From Nocardioides alpinus (GTDB taxonomy: Bacteria; Actinomycetota; Actinomycetes; Propionibacteriales; Nocardioidaceae), in assembly GCF_900112035.1 (NCBI RefSeq), contig NZ_FOKC01000002.1, positions 310,001 through 374,000 on the forward strand: a DNA stretch of 64,000 bases, read 5' to 3'. Shown piece after piece: positions 1 through 7,795 of this stretch. The notes under the pieces were generated by a model. That model saw only the letters and a program-made list of their open reading frames with translations. It did no database searches and was not told the DNA's origin. Numbering within the stretch: position 1 is the first letter of the stretch; each line of letters opens with the position of its first letter. Made by a program: the position numbers and the translations under genes.

Positions 1-2
1 GT

Positions 3-545
3 GCCACCGCCGGGCGCGCGCCGCAGTTCGGCTGCTTCGGGCTGCACGAGTGGGCGATGGTGCACCGCGCCGCCGAGTTCGGGAAGCGGCACGACTGGCC
101 GCTGCGGCTGGGACAGGAGGGCACCGACGCGGTGGTGGAGTCGCACCGGATCGGCTGCTCGCACTTCGACGCCTTCCGCTTCTTCACCCCGACAGCGCGG
201 CCGCTCAACACGCTCCAGCCGGGGCGTGACGACCGGCCGTCCTTCGAGCAGCCGGGGTGCCTGCACGCCGGGATGGACCTCTACAAGCACGCCTTCAGGC
301 TGACGCCGATGATCCCGAGCGACCTGGTGGCCGACTGCTTCGAGCTCGCGCGCGACATCCGCGAGCTCGACATGCGGGCGGCGCCGTACGACCTCGTCGA
401 CCTCGGCTTCGAGCCGGTGAGGATCGAGACGGCGGAAGGCAAGGCGGCCTACGTCGAGGCGCAGCGCGTCTTCGCCGAGCGCGGGGCGCCGCTGCGGGCG
501 CGGCTCGTCGCGGAGTGCGAGCGGCTCCTGGCGGCCACGGCCTAG
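3..545 (+). CDS. Conserved protein, 3' part only (often annotated 3-methyladenine DNA glycosylase)
   Basis: The reading frame is open from the window edge to a TAG stop, so the start lies outside the window. About 180 C-terminal residues are visible. They include FGCFGLHEWAMVHR, a GTDAVVE stretch, CSHFDAFRFFT, EQPGCLHAGMDLYK and DCFELARDIRELDMRAAPYDL. From memory, this pattern belongs to a family conserved in actinobacteria whose members are commonly labelled 3-methyladenine DNA glycosylase. I know of no experimental support for that label, and no HhH or AlkA-type motif is visible in this part. The stop codon overlaps that of the convergent DUF402 gene by two bases. Confidence 0.75.
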   Translation, partial: ATAGRAPQFGCFGLHEWAMVHRAAEFGKRHDWPLRLGQEGTDAVVESHRIGCSHFDAFRFFTPTARPLNTLQPGRDDRPSFEQPGCLHAGMDLYKHAFRLTPMIPSDLVADCFELARDIRELDMRAAPYDLVDLGFEPVRIETAEGKAAYVEAQRVFAERGAPLRARLVAECERLLAATA

Positions 546-1075
546 GGAGACCAGTCGTCCCAGTCGGACCACCAGCGGCGGTCCTCGTCGAGGAGGTCGA
601 CGAGTGACGCGGCCGTCGCCAGCACCTCACCGACCGTCTCGGACGTGATCCGGCCCTCGGCCCGCTGGTGGTGCAGGTCCTCGACGTCCTTCCACTCGCG
701 ACGTCCGTCCGGGTGGATGATCAGGTCGAGGCCGTGGTCATCGGTCTCGTAGCCGCCGGGCACGCGGACGATCGGCGGCTCGAAGTTGACGTACCAGTGG
801 CGGAACGTGCCGTCGGCGTCGAAGAACTTCCAGACGCCGTACGCCGTCGCCGCGCGTGAGAGGTGCAGCACGATCGAGCCTCCCCACTGCGTATGCGCGC
901 CCCACGGGTGGGGGCCGAAGGGGTGGTCGGGGAAGGTGAACGGCGAGCCCGGGTCGAGCCGGGTCGCGAGCACCTCCCCGTCGTCGGACACGACCGTGAC
1001 CGGGTGCGAGAGCCAGAGGTCGCCGTGGAGCACCTCCCGGCGCGAGATCACCTCGCCGGGAGCGAACCGCGACAT
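542..1075 (-). CDS. DUF402 domain protein
   Basis: The protein has 177 residues beginning MSRFAPGEVISRREV. It contains the DUF402 core: a strand-rich N-terminus (LHGDLWLSHPVTVVSDDGEVLATRLDPGSPF split over two strands), then FDADGTFRHWYVNFEPP, DHGLDLIIHPDGR and the Asp/Glu-rich WKDVEDL. Known DUF402 proteins include nucleoside diphosphate phosphatases and the FomD hydrolase, which use a carboxylate-bound divalent metal. The acidic residues here are compatible with that chemistry, but the substrate is unknown. Its ATG shares one base with the TGA of the upstream sulfotransferase gene, so the pair is probably translationally coupled. Confidence 0.8.
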   Translation of the reverse strand: MSRFAPGEVISRREVLHGDLWLSHPVTVVSDDGEVLATRLDPGSPFTFPDHPFGPHPWGAHTQWGGSIVLHLSRAATAYGVWKFFDADGTFRHWYVNFEPPIVRVPGGYETDDHGLDLIIHPDGRREWKDVEDLHHQRAEGRITSETVGEVLATAASLVDLLDEDRRWWSDWDDWSP

Positions 1076-1722
1076 CAGAACTCGTAGCCGAAGGCCTCGA
1101 TGGTGTCGGCGAACACCGTTGCCACGCGCTCCTTCGACGTCGGCGTGTAGAGCTCGCGGTAGTGCCCCGCCGGCCGGGCGTTGCCCTTGGCGCGCGGGAG
1201 GTCCGGCGTACCGGGCAGTCCGAGGTGCTCCCAGACCTCGGTCAGCTCGGCGTCGAGGTTCTCGTAGCGCAGGACCCGGTCGAGCGCCATCTTGCCGCGG
1301 ATGCGGTAGAGCCGGCGGTTGTTGGAGAGCTGCTCGATCCAGATCTCCTGGACGTAGGTCTCGAAGTCGGGCAGCTCGGGGCGGTCCTTGTACTTCCAGA
1401 AGTAGAGCGAGACGACCGCGTCCCACGGGTTCCGCTCGATCGCAAAGGTGAAGTAGTCGGCGAACGTCTCCGCCCCCACCAGGTCACGCACGGCCTTGGC
1501 ACCCATGTGGTTGTAGGCCTTGCGCGGCTGCGGCGGCGACTCGAAGTTCTGCGGGGCGCGTCCCCCGGCGGCCTGGCGCAACGCCTCGTCCTCGGGGCTG
1601 ATCTCGGTGATCACGTCGTCGGGGCCGCACACCTTGGACAGCGCGATCTCCACGCTCGTGCCCGCGGTCTTGCGGGTCTTGAGGAAGATGAAGCGGTGCT
1701 GGTGGGACGCGATCACGGGCAT
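1075..1722 (-). CDS. Sulfotransferase family protein
   Basis: The protein has 215 residues. The N-terminal FIFLKTRKTAGTSVE (about residues 11-25) matches the 5'-phosphosulfate (PAPS) binding loop of the sulfotransferase 2/Gal3ST-like superfamily, where a Lys/Arg-Thr-Ala/Ser-Gly-Thr-Ser segment binds PAPS. FAIERNPWDAVVSLYFWK resembles the 3'-phosphate loop, with Arg-Asn-Pro and a downstream Ser. The acceptor substrate cannot be told from sequence. I chose the start at MPVIASHQHR because it directly precedes the fold's first strand, while upstream extension runs antisense to the pentapeptide-repeat gene. It forms a two-gene unit with the downstream DUF402 gene. Confidence 0.8.
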   Translation of the reverse strand: MPVIASHQHRFIFLKTRKTAGTSVEIALSKVCGPDDVITEISPEDEALRQAAGGRAPQNFESPPQPRKAYNHMGAKAVRDLVGAETFADYFTFAIERNPWDAVVSLYFWKYKDRPELPDFETYVQEIWIEQLSNNRRLYRIRGKMALDRVLRYENLDAELTEVWEHLGLPGTPDLPRAKGNARPAGHYRELYTPTSKERVATVFADTIEAFGYEF

Positions 1723-1770
1723 GACCCTATCCGTCGGGCCGGTCCGGGGCGCACGGATACGGTGGCGCGT

Positions 1771-2379
1771 GTGAGCGACCCTCGGACAGCCACTGGCACA
1801 CACTTCCGCGACGAGGACTGGTACGGCGAGGAGCTCGGGGCGGTCCGGTTCGTCGACTGCACCTTCACCGACGTCGACCTCTCCGAGGCGACCACCACGG
1901 GGGCGATGTTCGAGCGCTGCACCTTCCACGGTGGACGCTTCAACGCCTCGACCCACACGGCGAGCGCGTTCGTCGGCTGCGACTTCCGGCGTACGTCGTT
2001 CTTCGACGCGACCCTCGACGGCTGCAAGCTGGTCGGCAGCAGCTTCGCGGAGTGCGCGCTGCGGCCGCTCACCGTGAGCGGCGGCTCGTGGCTCAGCGTG
2101 ACGATCCGCGGGACCAACCTCTCGCGGCTCGACCTCGCCGGCGTCGACCTGCGGGAGGCCGACCTGTCGATGTCCGACCTCACCCTCACCTCCCTCGCTC
2201 GCGCCCGCCTCGACCGGGCGGTGCTGCGGCAGGCCAACCTCGACCGCACCGACCTGCGCGGCGCGAGCCTGGACGGAGTCGACCTGTCGACCGCGGTGCT
2301 GAGGATGACGAGGCTCGACCTCGCCGGCGGCGTGCTGCTCGCGGAGCTGCACGGCGCGGACGTCGACACCTCGGCCTGA
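1771..2379 (+). CDS. Pentapeptide-repeat protein
   Basis: About 202 residues starting at a GTG (VSDPRTATG); a second in-frame GTG lies 9 bases upstream. From roughly residue 25 onward the protein is built of A(D/N)LXX-type five-residue repeats, for example FVDCTFTDVDLSEA, NLSRLDLAGVDLREADLSMSDL and ANLDRTDLRGASLDGVDL. These form a right-handed quadrilateral beta-helix. Relatives include DNA-mimic gyrase protectors (MfpA, Qnr) and many proteins of unknown role. A glycine/serine-rich interruption (TVSGGSWLSVTIRG) sits mid-helix. No signal peptide is visible, so it is probably cytoplasmic. It is divergent from the sulfotransferase gene, 48 bases away. Confidence 0.85.
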   Translation: MSDPRTATGTHFRDEDWYGEELGAVRFVDCTFTDVDLSEATTTGAMFERCTFHGGRFNASTHTASAFVGCDFRRTSFFDATLDGCKLVGSSFAECALRPLTVSGGSWLSVTIRGTNLSRLDLAGVDLREADLSMSDLTLTSLARARLDRAVLRQANLDRTDLRGASLDGVDLSTAVLRMTRLDLAGGVLLAELHGADVDTSA

Positions 2380-2467
2380 CCACACTGGACATCCAGGGAC
2401 TGTCTGGTGGGTCGATCACGTCCGCGGCCCACCATCTCGTCCCCAGGTATCGAGGGTGCGAGGGGGA

Positions 2468-3019
2468 TCAGGCGAGCCGGGCCCGCAGCCCGTCGATGAC
2501 CAGGTCCAGGCCGAGGTCGAAGTCGGGCAGCGACTCCAGCGACCGCTCGACGGCACCGAGGCGTACGGCCTGGCGGGCGGTCTGCTCCTCGAAGGCGTGC
2601 CCGAAGACGTAGTGGACGAGCGTCCGCGAGGCGACGGCGACGAGCTCGTCGGGAACACCGGCGTCAGCCATCACCTTCTCCATCTCCGCCACCGGGCCTG
2701 CGGCGCCGAGCCCGAAGGCCCACACGGTGGCGACCACGTCGGCCCCGTCGGTGCACGCGAGCATGGCGTGGCGCAGCTCGGAGCAGACCTCGCGCAGCTG
2801 GTCGGGCCACTCGTCGGCCGTCCGCGGTCGAGCCCCGCGGACGAGGATCTCGTCGGCGACGGCGGCGAGGAGCTCCTGCTTGCTGGCGAAGTGGTGGTAG
2901 ATCGCGCTGGGCTGCACGCCGAGCCCGGCCCCGAGCCGGCGCATGGTCAGCGCGGCGAGGCCGTGGGTGTCGAGCAGGGTGACGGCGTGCGCGAGCACGT
3001 CGCTGCGGTGATGAGCCAC
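2468..3019 (-). CDS. bioQ: TetR-family regulator, probable BioQ
   Basis: The protein has 183 residues. The N-terminal TetR helix-turn-helix spans about residues 8-55 (AALTMRRLGAGLGVQPSAIYHHFASKQELL). The rest looks like a TetR C-terminal ligand or dimer domain ending DFDLGLDLVIDGLRARL. The gene is divergent from bioY, and the 98-base gap holds a palindrome of the TGAAC-N3-GTTCA form. The actinobacterial biotin regulator BioQ is a TetR protein that binds TGAAC-N3-containing palindromes, so context and site both suggest BioQ. The name rests on that context rather than on alignment. Confidence 0.7.
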   Translation of the reverse strand: MAHHRSDVLAHAVTLLDTHGLAALTMRRLGAGLGVQPSAIYHHFASKQELLAAVADEILVRGARPRTADEWPDQLREVCSELRHAMLACTDGADVVATVWAFGLGAAGPVAEMEKVMADAGVPDELVAVASRTLVHYVFGHAFEEQTARQAVRLGAVERSLESLPDFDLGLDLVIDGLRARLA

Positions 3020-3070
3020 ACATCCTCCCGACCCGCGGACGCCGTTGACGCTGCCTTCCCCCCGAGCCTA

Positions 3071-3089
3071 ACCTGAACACCGTTCAGGT
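3071..3089. promoter_or_regulatory. Probable BioQ/TetR operator
   Basis: A perfect inverted repeat with arms ACCTGAAC and GTTCAGGT separated by ACC lies between the divergent TetR gene and bioY, 28 bases before the bioY ATG. The core TGAAC-ACC-GTTCA resembles the described BioQ binding site in actinobacteria. Binding here would shut both promoters, giving autoregulated repression of biotin uptake. Confidence 0.7.
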
Positions 3090-3117
3090 CGCCCGTCGCG
3101 CTCAGCAAGGACCCCCG

Positions 3118-3729
3118 ATGACTGCCACCACCCAGCCCGAGACCGCCCCCGCCCACTCCCCCGCGGGGTCCTCGTCGCCGACGCGCGACATCGCGCTGGT
3201 CGCGGCCTTCGCCGCCCTCATCAGCGCCAGCGCCTACATCGGCGCGATCCCGATCGGCAGCGCCGGCGTGCCGATCACGCTCCAGACCCTCACCGTCATG
3301 CTCGCCGGCTGCATCCTCGGACCGCTGCGCGGCTTCTCCGCGGTCACGCTCTACCTCGCGCTCGGCACCGTCGGCCTCCCGGTCTTCGCCGAGCACTCCT
3401 CGGGCATCGGCGTCTTCAGCGGACCGAGCGGTGGCTACCTGATCTCGTTCCCGATCGCCGCAGCCCTCGGTGGGTTCCTCGTGAAGTACGTCGCCCGCGA
3501 GCGGCGTACGCGTGCCCTCTACGTCTTCGCGTGCTCGATCACCGCCAGCATCCTGGTCATCCACACGTTCGGGATCGTCGGGATGATGCTCCACTTCGAC
3601 GTCACGTTCGGCGAGGCCCTCACCTACGACATGCCGTTCTGGATCGGCGACCTCGTCAAGACGTCGCTGGTGGCGATGATCGCCGCCGAGGTGCACCGCG
3701 CCTTCCCGCAGCTGCTCCACCGCGACTGA
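3118..3729 (+). CDS. bioY: Biotin transporter substrate-binding subunit BioY
   Basis: The protein has 203 residues. After a cytoplasmic Pro/Thr-rich N-terminus there are about six hydrophobic segments. The family's hallmark regions are visible: GCILGPLRGFSAVTLYLALG followed by GLPVF, then SGPSGGYLISFPIAAALGG. BioY is the S-component of the biotin energy-coupling factor (ECF) transporter and captures biotin at the membrane. The gene opens a bioY-bioM-bioN operon with 4-base spacing to bioM, so this looks like a dedicated tripartite system rather than one relying on a shared ECF module. Regulation is probably by the palindrome just upstream. Confidence 0.93.
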   Translation: MTATTQPETAPAHSPAGSSSPTRDIALVAAFAALISASAYIGAIPIGSAGVPITLQTLTVMLAGCILGPLRGFSAVTLYLALGTVGLPVFAEHSSGIGVFSGPSGGYLISFPIAAALGGFLVKYVARERRTRALYVFACSITASILVIHTFGIVGMMLHFDVTFGEALTYDMPFWIGDLVKTSLVAMIAAEVHRAFPQLLHRD

Positions 3730-3733
3730 CTCC

Positions 3734-4438
3734 TTGCCCACGATCCAGCTCGACGCCGCCGCGGTCCGCGTACCCCTGCCCGGCCGCGGCGAGCGCGAGA
3801 TCCTCGCTCCCACCACGCTGACGCTCACCGAGCACCGCATCGGGGTCATCGGCGCCAACGGGTCGGGCAAGTCGACCCTCGCGCGTCTCCTCAACGGACT
3901 CGTACGTCCCTCGTCGGGCCGGGTGAGCATCGGGGGGCGCGACGTGGTGCGCGAGGGCGCCGCCGTACGCCGCATGGTGGGGTTCTGCTTCACCGACCCG
4001 GCGGCCCAGCTCGTGATGCCGACGTGCGTGGAGGACATCGAGCTGTCGCTGCGCCGCACCGTCAAGGACTCCGCAGCCCGGCGCGAGCGGGCGCTCGGTG
4101 TGCTCGCCGCGAATGGCCTCGCCGACCATGCTCACGACTCCGTCCACTCCCTCTCGGGCGGCCAGCGGCAGCTCCTGGCCCTCGCAGGGGTCCTCGCGCT
4201 CGACCCGACGATCGTCGTCGCCGACGAGCCGACCACGTTGCTCGACCGGGCCAACACCCGACGCGTCGGTGACACGCTGTTCGGGCTCGACCAGCAGCTC
4301 GTGCTCGTCACCCACGACCTCGAGCTGGCTGCCCGCTGCGACCGGGTGCTCGTGGTCGACAGCTCGAGGGTGGTCTTCGACGGCTCGCCCCGGGGGGCCG
4401 TTGCGCACTACACCGACATGGTGGACGTCGACGGATGA
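3734..4438 (+). CDS. bioM: Biotin ECF transporter ATPase BioM
   Basis: The protein has 234 residues and starts at TTG, four bases after the bioY stop. Walker A is GANGSGKST (about residues 40-48), the signature is LSGGQRQ and Walker B is IVVADEPTT. The Q-loop and H-loop region (VLVTHDLELA) are also present. It is the A-component that drives BioY and BioN. The use of a single ATPase gene, rather than the paired EcfA1/A2 of shared ECF modules, fits the dedicated BioMNY arrangement. Its TGA overlaps the bioN ATG. Confidence 0.92.
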   Translation: MPTIQLDAAAVRVPLPGRGEREILAPTTLTLTEHRIGVIGANGSGKSTLARLLNGLVRPSSGRVSIGGRDVVREGAAVRRMVGFCFTDPAAQLVMPTCVEDIELSLRRTVKDSAARRERALGVLAANGLADHAHDSVHSLSGGQRQLLALAGVLALDPTIVVADEPTTLLDRANTRRVGDTLFGLDQQLVLVTHDLELAARCDRVLVVDSSRVVFDGSPRGAVAHYTDMVDVDG

Positions 4439-5046
4439 GCGACCTGATGGCCGGGCTGCACCAGCCCGGCGACACGATCCTCCACCGGCTCCCGGTGGGC
4501 GCGAAGGTGCTCGGCCTCGCCGTGCTCAGCCTGGCGATCGTGGTCGTGCGCGACGTCCGGTGGGCGGTGGTCTTCCTCGCGGTGACGCTGCTGCTGGCGG
4601 CGCTGGGCCGGGTGCCACTGCGGTCGGTGTGGCGCGCGGCGCGCGGCGTGCTGCTCATCGCGGTCGTCGCGAGCGCCTTCCAGTGGTGGTGGTACGGCGC
4701 GGAGAAGGCCGTCGAGACCTTCCTCGACCTGCTCAGCCTGGGCCTGGCCGCGTTGTCGCTGACGGCCACGACCTCGGTCAACGAGATGGTCGACGCCCTG
4801 ACCCGGTGGGCGCGACCGCTGCGGGTGGTCGGGGTCGATCCGGACCGCGTGGCCCTGACGGTGGCGCTCACGATCGGCGCGCTGCCGGGGACGATCGCGA
4901 TCGCCCGCGAGACCCGGGACGCGGCCCGCGCGCGCGGGCTCGACCGCAACCCCAGGGCGTACCTCTCCCCCTTCGTGATCCGCGTCGTCGCCCGCGCGCA
5001 CGAGTCCGGCGACGCGCTCCATGCGCGCGGGATCGGCGACGACTGA
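4435..5046 (+). CDS. bioN: Biotin ECF transporter transmembrane protein BioN
   Basis: The protein has 203 residues and begins in an ATGA overlap with bioM. It has the CbiQ/EcfT architecture: an N-terminal hydrophobic region (VLGLAVLSLAIVVV, AVVFLAVTLLLAAL) and a cytoplasmic coupling region containing ETRDAARARGLD, with a second similar ESGDALHARGIGDD at the C-terminus. These Ala-Arg-Gly motifs contact the ATPase in EcfT proteins. It is short for EcfT but normal for BioN. It completes the transporter and ends two bases from the convergent amidase. Confidence 0.9.
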   Translation: MSDLMAGLHQPGDTILHRLPVGAKVLGLAVLSLAIVVVRDVRWAVVFLAVTLLLAALGRVPLRSVWRAARGVLLIAVVASAFQWWWYGAEKAVETFLDLLSLGLAALSLTATTSVNEMVDALTRWARPLRVVGVDPDRVALTVALTIGALPGTIAIARETRDAARARGLDRNPRAYLSPFVIRVVARAHESGDALHARGIGDD

Positions 5047-5048
5047 CC

Positions 5049-6473
5049 TCACCAGCCCGGCGGACGCCTGTCCGCCCAGGGCGCGGCAGCCTCCACCTGC
5101 GCCGACAGGGAGAGCAGCAGCTCCTCCTCCGCGGGCCGCGCGGCCAGCATGACGCCGACGGGCAGGCCGTGGTCGGTCACGTGGAGCGGGAGGGAGACCG
5201 CCGGCATGCCGGTGACGTTCCAGGCACTCGTCCAGGGCGTGAACGCCTTCTGGTGGGCGAAGTCGCGGGCGGGGTCGGCGTCGTCGCGCAGCTCGCCCAC
5301 GAGTGCGGGAGGTCGGGCGAGGGTGGGCGTGAGGACGACGTCGTACGGCGCGAGCGCGGCGAGCGCACCGGCCGCGTGCTGACGGAGCCGGCCGATGGCG
5401 AGGCCGAACTCGGGACCGGTGACGGCATGACCTCGAGCGCTGAGCCAGCGGGTGAGCGGACGGAGCTGGTCCTCGCGGCCGGGCGGTGCCGGCGACAGCG
5501 CAGTGAGGACGGCCCAACAGGTCTCGAAGTCGGCGACGGCCTCGGGCGGGATCGGCACGGCGACGTCCTCGACGTCGTGGCCGAGCTGCTCGAGCAGCCG
5601 GGAGGCGTCCTCCCAGGCGGTGACGCTGGAGGCGTCGACGTCGACGTCCGCGATGACCGGCGCGATGAAGCGTGCGACCCGCAACCGGCCGGGCTCGCGG
5701 TCGCAGGCGTCGAGGAAGGGCGCGGACGGTGCCGGCGCCCAGAACGGGTCGCCGACCCGGCGCCCGGCGAGGACGTCGAGCAGGGCCGCGGCGTCGCGGA
5801 CCGTACGGGCCAGGGTGCCGGCGGTCGCGAGCCCGACCGGGTCGCCGTACCTCGGCGCGCCGCTGATCCGCCCGCGCGAGGGCTTGAGGCCGACGAGGCC
5901 GCAGCAGGACGCGGGGATCCGGATCGACCCACCGCCGTCGGAGCCGGGCGCGACCGGCAGCAGGCCGGCAGCGACGGCGGCGGCCGCGCCGCCGGACGAC
6001 CCGCCAGCTGTACGGGTCGAGTCCCACGGCGTCACCGCGGGCGGTGCGACGTCGGGCTCGGTGTAGCAGGGCGACCCGAACTCAGGAGTGTTGGTCTTGC
6101 CCAGGCTCGGCATGCCGGCGGCCTCGACGGAGAGCACGAGCGCGTCGGACTCCTCGGGGACGAAGTCGTCGTAGGCCGCGGAGCCGAAGGTCGTACGGAC
6201 GCCGGCCGTCGGGTGGAGGTCCTTGATGCCGGTCGGGACGCCCCAGAGCGGACCTGCGTCCGCGGGGCGTCCCGACCCGGCGAGAAGGTCGCTCAGCCGG
6301 CGCGCGTGCTCACGCGCCAGGTCGTGGGTGGTCGTGATGAACGCGCCCACGCCCGCTCGAACCGGGTCAGCGGCACGGTCGGCGTAGTGCTCGACCAGCT
6401 CGAGCGGCGACACGTCACCGTTGCGTACGGCGTCGCCCTGCTCGAGCGCGGTCAGGTCGTGGAGCTGGGACAC
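5049..6473 (-). CDS. Amidase signature family enzyme
   Basis: The protein has 474 residues covering the whole amidase-signature fold. The Ser-cisSer-Lys triad is in place: Lys84 in GIKD, Ser159 in GGSSGG and nucleophile Ser183 in GSDGGGSIRIP. The spacings of 75 and 24 residues equal those in fatty acid amide hydrolase. It should hydrolyse a carboxamide; candidates include 6-aminohexanoate-cyclic-dimer hydrolase-like or other general amidases. It is not likely to be GatA, because no gatB or gatC is nearby. No signal peptide is visible. It lies 17 bases upstream of the FMN reductase stop and on the same strand as it. Confidence 0.88.
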   Translation of the reverse strand: MSQLHDLTALEQGDAVRNGDVSPLELVEHYADRAADPVRAGVGAFITTTHDLAREHARRLSDLLAGSGRPADAGPLWGVPTGIKDLHPTAGVRTTFGSAAYDDFVPEESDALVLSVEAAGMPSLGKTNTPEFGSPCYTEPDVAPPAVTPWDSTRTAGGSSGGAAAAVAAGLLPVAPGSDGGGSIRIPASCCGLVGLKPSRGRISGAPRYGDPVGLATAGTLARTVRDAAALLDVLAGRRVGDPFWAPAPSAPFLDACDREPGRLRVARFIAPVIADVDVDASSVTAWEDASRLLEQLGHDVEDVAVPIPPEAVADFETCWAVLTALSPAPPGREDQLRPLTRWLSARGHAVTGPEFGLAIGRLRQHAAGALAALAPYDVVLTPTLARPPALVGELRDDADPARDFAHQKAFTPWTSAWNVTGMPAVSLPLHVTDHGLPVGVMLAARPAEEELLLSLSAQVEAAAPWADRRPPGW

Positions 6474-6490
6474 CCGCCGACCGTAGCGGG

Positions 6491-7045
6491 TCAGGCTGCT
6501 GCTTCGGCCTCGTGCGCGACGAGGTCGTCGAGGGCACCGAGGAGGCGCTGGACGGCGGCCTCGTCGGCCAGCGGGTCACCGGCGACGGCGGACTCGTCGA
6601 CGACGATGCCGTCCACGACGACCGCACCGGCGATCGTGGCGGAGTGGCGGGCGTGCTCGTGCGACCACTTGCCGCCGTAGGGCGTAGGCGTGGCGCCGAT
6701 GGCTGCGAAGGGCTTGCCGACGATGGCGCCCTGGCCGTAGGGGCGCGAGAGCCAGTCGATGGCGTTGTTGAGCACGGCCGGCATGGTGCCGTTGTACTCC
6801 GGGGTGACCGCGAGGACGCGGTCGGCGGAGGCGACGGCCTGGCGCAGCGAGGAGGCGCCGGCAGGGACGGACTCGCCGTCGAGCTCCTCGGTGTAGAACG
6901 GGATCGTGTCGAGGCCCTCGACGACGTCGACGGTCACCCCGGCGGGCGCGTGGTCGCGGAGGTGCTCGGCGATACGGCGGTTGAGGCTGCCGGTGCGGGT
7001 GGATCCGAGGAGCACGGCGACGCGGGTCTGCTTGTCAGAAGTCAT
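6491..7045 (-). CDS. NAD(P)H-dependent FMN reductase
   Basis: About 184 residues with a flavodoxin-like fold. VAVLLGSTRTGSLNRRIAEHL near the N-terminus is the FMN phosphate-binding loop, and TPEYNGTMPAVLNNAIDWLSRP is the characteristic flavin-contacting motif of the NADPH-dependent FMN reductase family (YcaK, ChrR, azoreductase-like). It probably reduces FMN or quinones in the cytoplasm. I chose the ATG at MTSDKQTR; an earlier in-frame ATG adds MC. A divergent TetR gene with a palindrome between them suggests ligand-responsive control. Confidence 0.87.
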   Translation of the reverse strand: MTSDKQTRVAVLLGSTRTGSLNRRIAEHLRDHAPAGVTVDVVEGLDTIPFYTEELDGESVPAGASSLRQAVASADRVLAVTPEYNGTMPAVLNNAIDWLSRPYGQGAIVGKPFAAIGATPTPYGGKWSHEHARHSATIAGAVVVDGIVVDESAVAGDPLADEAAVQRLLGALDDLVAHEAEAAA

Positions 7046-7053
7046 GCACACCC

Positions 7054-7073
7054 AAACGGACCACGGTCCGCTT
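7054..7073. promoter_or_regulatory. Probable TetR operator
   Basis: AAACGGACCACGGTCCGCTT lies in the 73-base gap between the divergent reductase and TetR genes. The inner 14 bases (CGGACC-AC-GGTCCG) have perfect six-base arms, and symmetry continues outward after one mismatch. Size, symmetry and position match TetR-family operators. It sits 9 bases upstream of the reductase ATG, where repressor binding would block expression. Confidence 0.65.
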
Positions 7074-7118
7074 CTATTCCCGACGTGTCAGCACTTCTTT
7101 CGCGCCTAGGCTGGCGGC

Positions 7119-7703
7119 GTGAAACTGCTCCCGCTGGCCGACGAGCCCGCCCCGGAGCGGGCCGACGCGGCGCGCAACCGCGAGGCCATCCTCGCAGCGG
7201 CGCTGCGGCTCGTGGAATCGCGGGGGGTCGGGTGCGTGACCATGGACACGGTCGCCACCGAGGCCGGTGTCGGCAAGGGCACGCTGTTCCGGCGCTTCGA
7301 CAGCCGCGAGGGACTCATGGCGGCGGTCCTCAACACGTCGGAGACGCAGTGGCAGGCGTCGGTGATCGGCGGACCGCCGCCCCTCGGCCCGGGGGCGCCG
7401 GCGATGGAGCGGCTGCTGGCCTTCGGCCACTCGCGGCTGCGGACCAACCTGACCCACGCCTCCCTCATCGAGGCGGCCGGCCGGGCGGGCCAGCGATCGG
7501 TGGCCGCGATGTCGTTCGCCAACATGCACGTGCGCTACCTGCTGCGCGAGCTCGGCGTCGACGGCGACCTGCCGCTCCTCGCCACCGCGATCCTCGCCCC
7601 GCTCGAGCTGGTCGTGCTGGAGCAGCAGGTCGAGCGGGAGCGGATCCCGGTCGAGCGGCTGGAGGCGGGCTGGGACGACCTGGTGCGCCGGGTCGTGGGC
7701 TGA
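7119..7703 (+). CDS. TetR-family transcriptional regulator
   Basis: The protein has 194 residues starting at GTG. The TetR helix-turn-helix lies at about residues 22-68 (NREAILAAALRLVESRG, then MDTVATEAGVGKGTLFRRFDSREGL). The C-terminal half is a helical ligand domain of unknown specificity. It is transcribed divergently from the FMN reductase, with a palindromic operator candidate in the gap. The natural inference is that it represses itself and the reductase in response to a redox-active or electrophilic compound. The inducer is not indicated. Confidence 0.88.
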   Translation: MKLLPLADEPAPERADAARNREAILAAALRLVESRGVGCVTMDTVATEAGVGKGTLFRRFDSREGLMAAVLNTSETQWQASVIGGPPPLGPGAPAMERLLAFGHSRLRTNLTHASLIEAAGRAGQRSVAAMSFANMHVRYLLRELGVDGDLPLLATAILAPLELVVLEQQVERERIPVERLEAGWDDLVRRVVG

Positions 7704-7739
7704 GTCCTCGCCTGCAACCACCGGGTAGCCGGTGCTTCG

Positions 7740-7795
7740 TGAGGTTCCCGCCCGTTGCAACGGTCGAGAAGCGCGCCGAGGGGACAGGAACCTCA
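7740..7795. repeat. Nested inverted repeat between convergent genes
   Basis: TGAGGTTCC (7740-7748) and GGAACCTCA (7787-7795) form nine-base arms around 38 bases. Inside them is the perfect 12-base palindrome CCGTTGCAACGG (7752-7763). The right arm includes the cimA stop codon. No T-tract follows on either strand, so an ordinary intrinsic terminator is not clear. It could be a bidirectional structural terminator or a protein-binding site. Confidence 0.5.
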
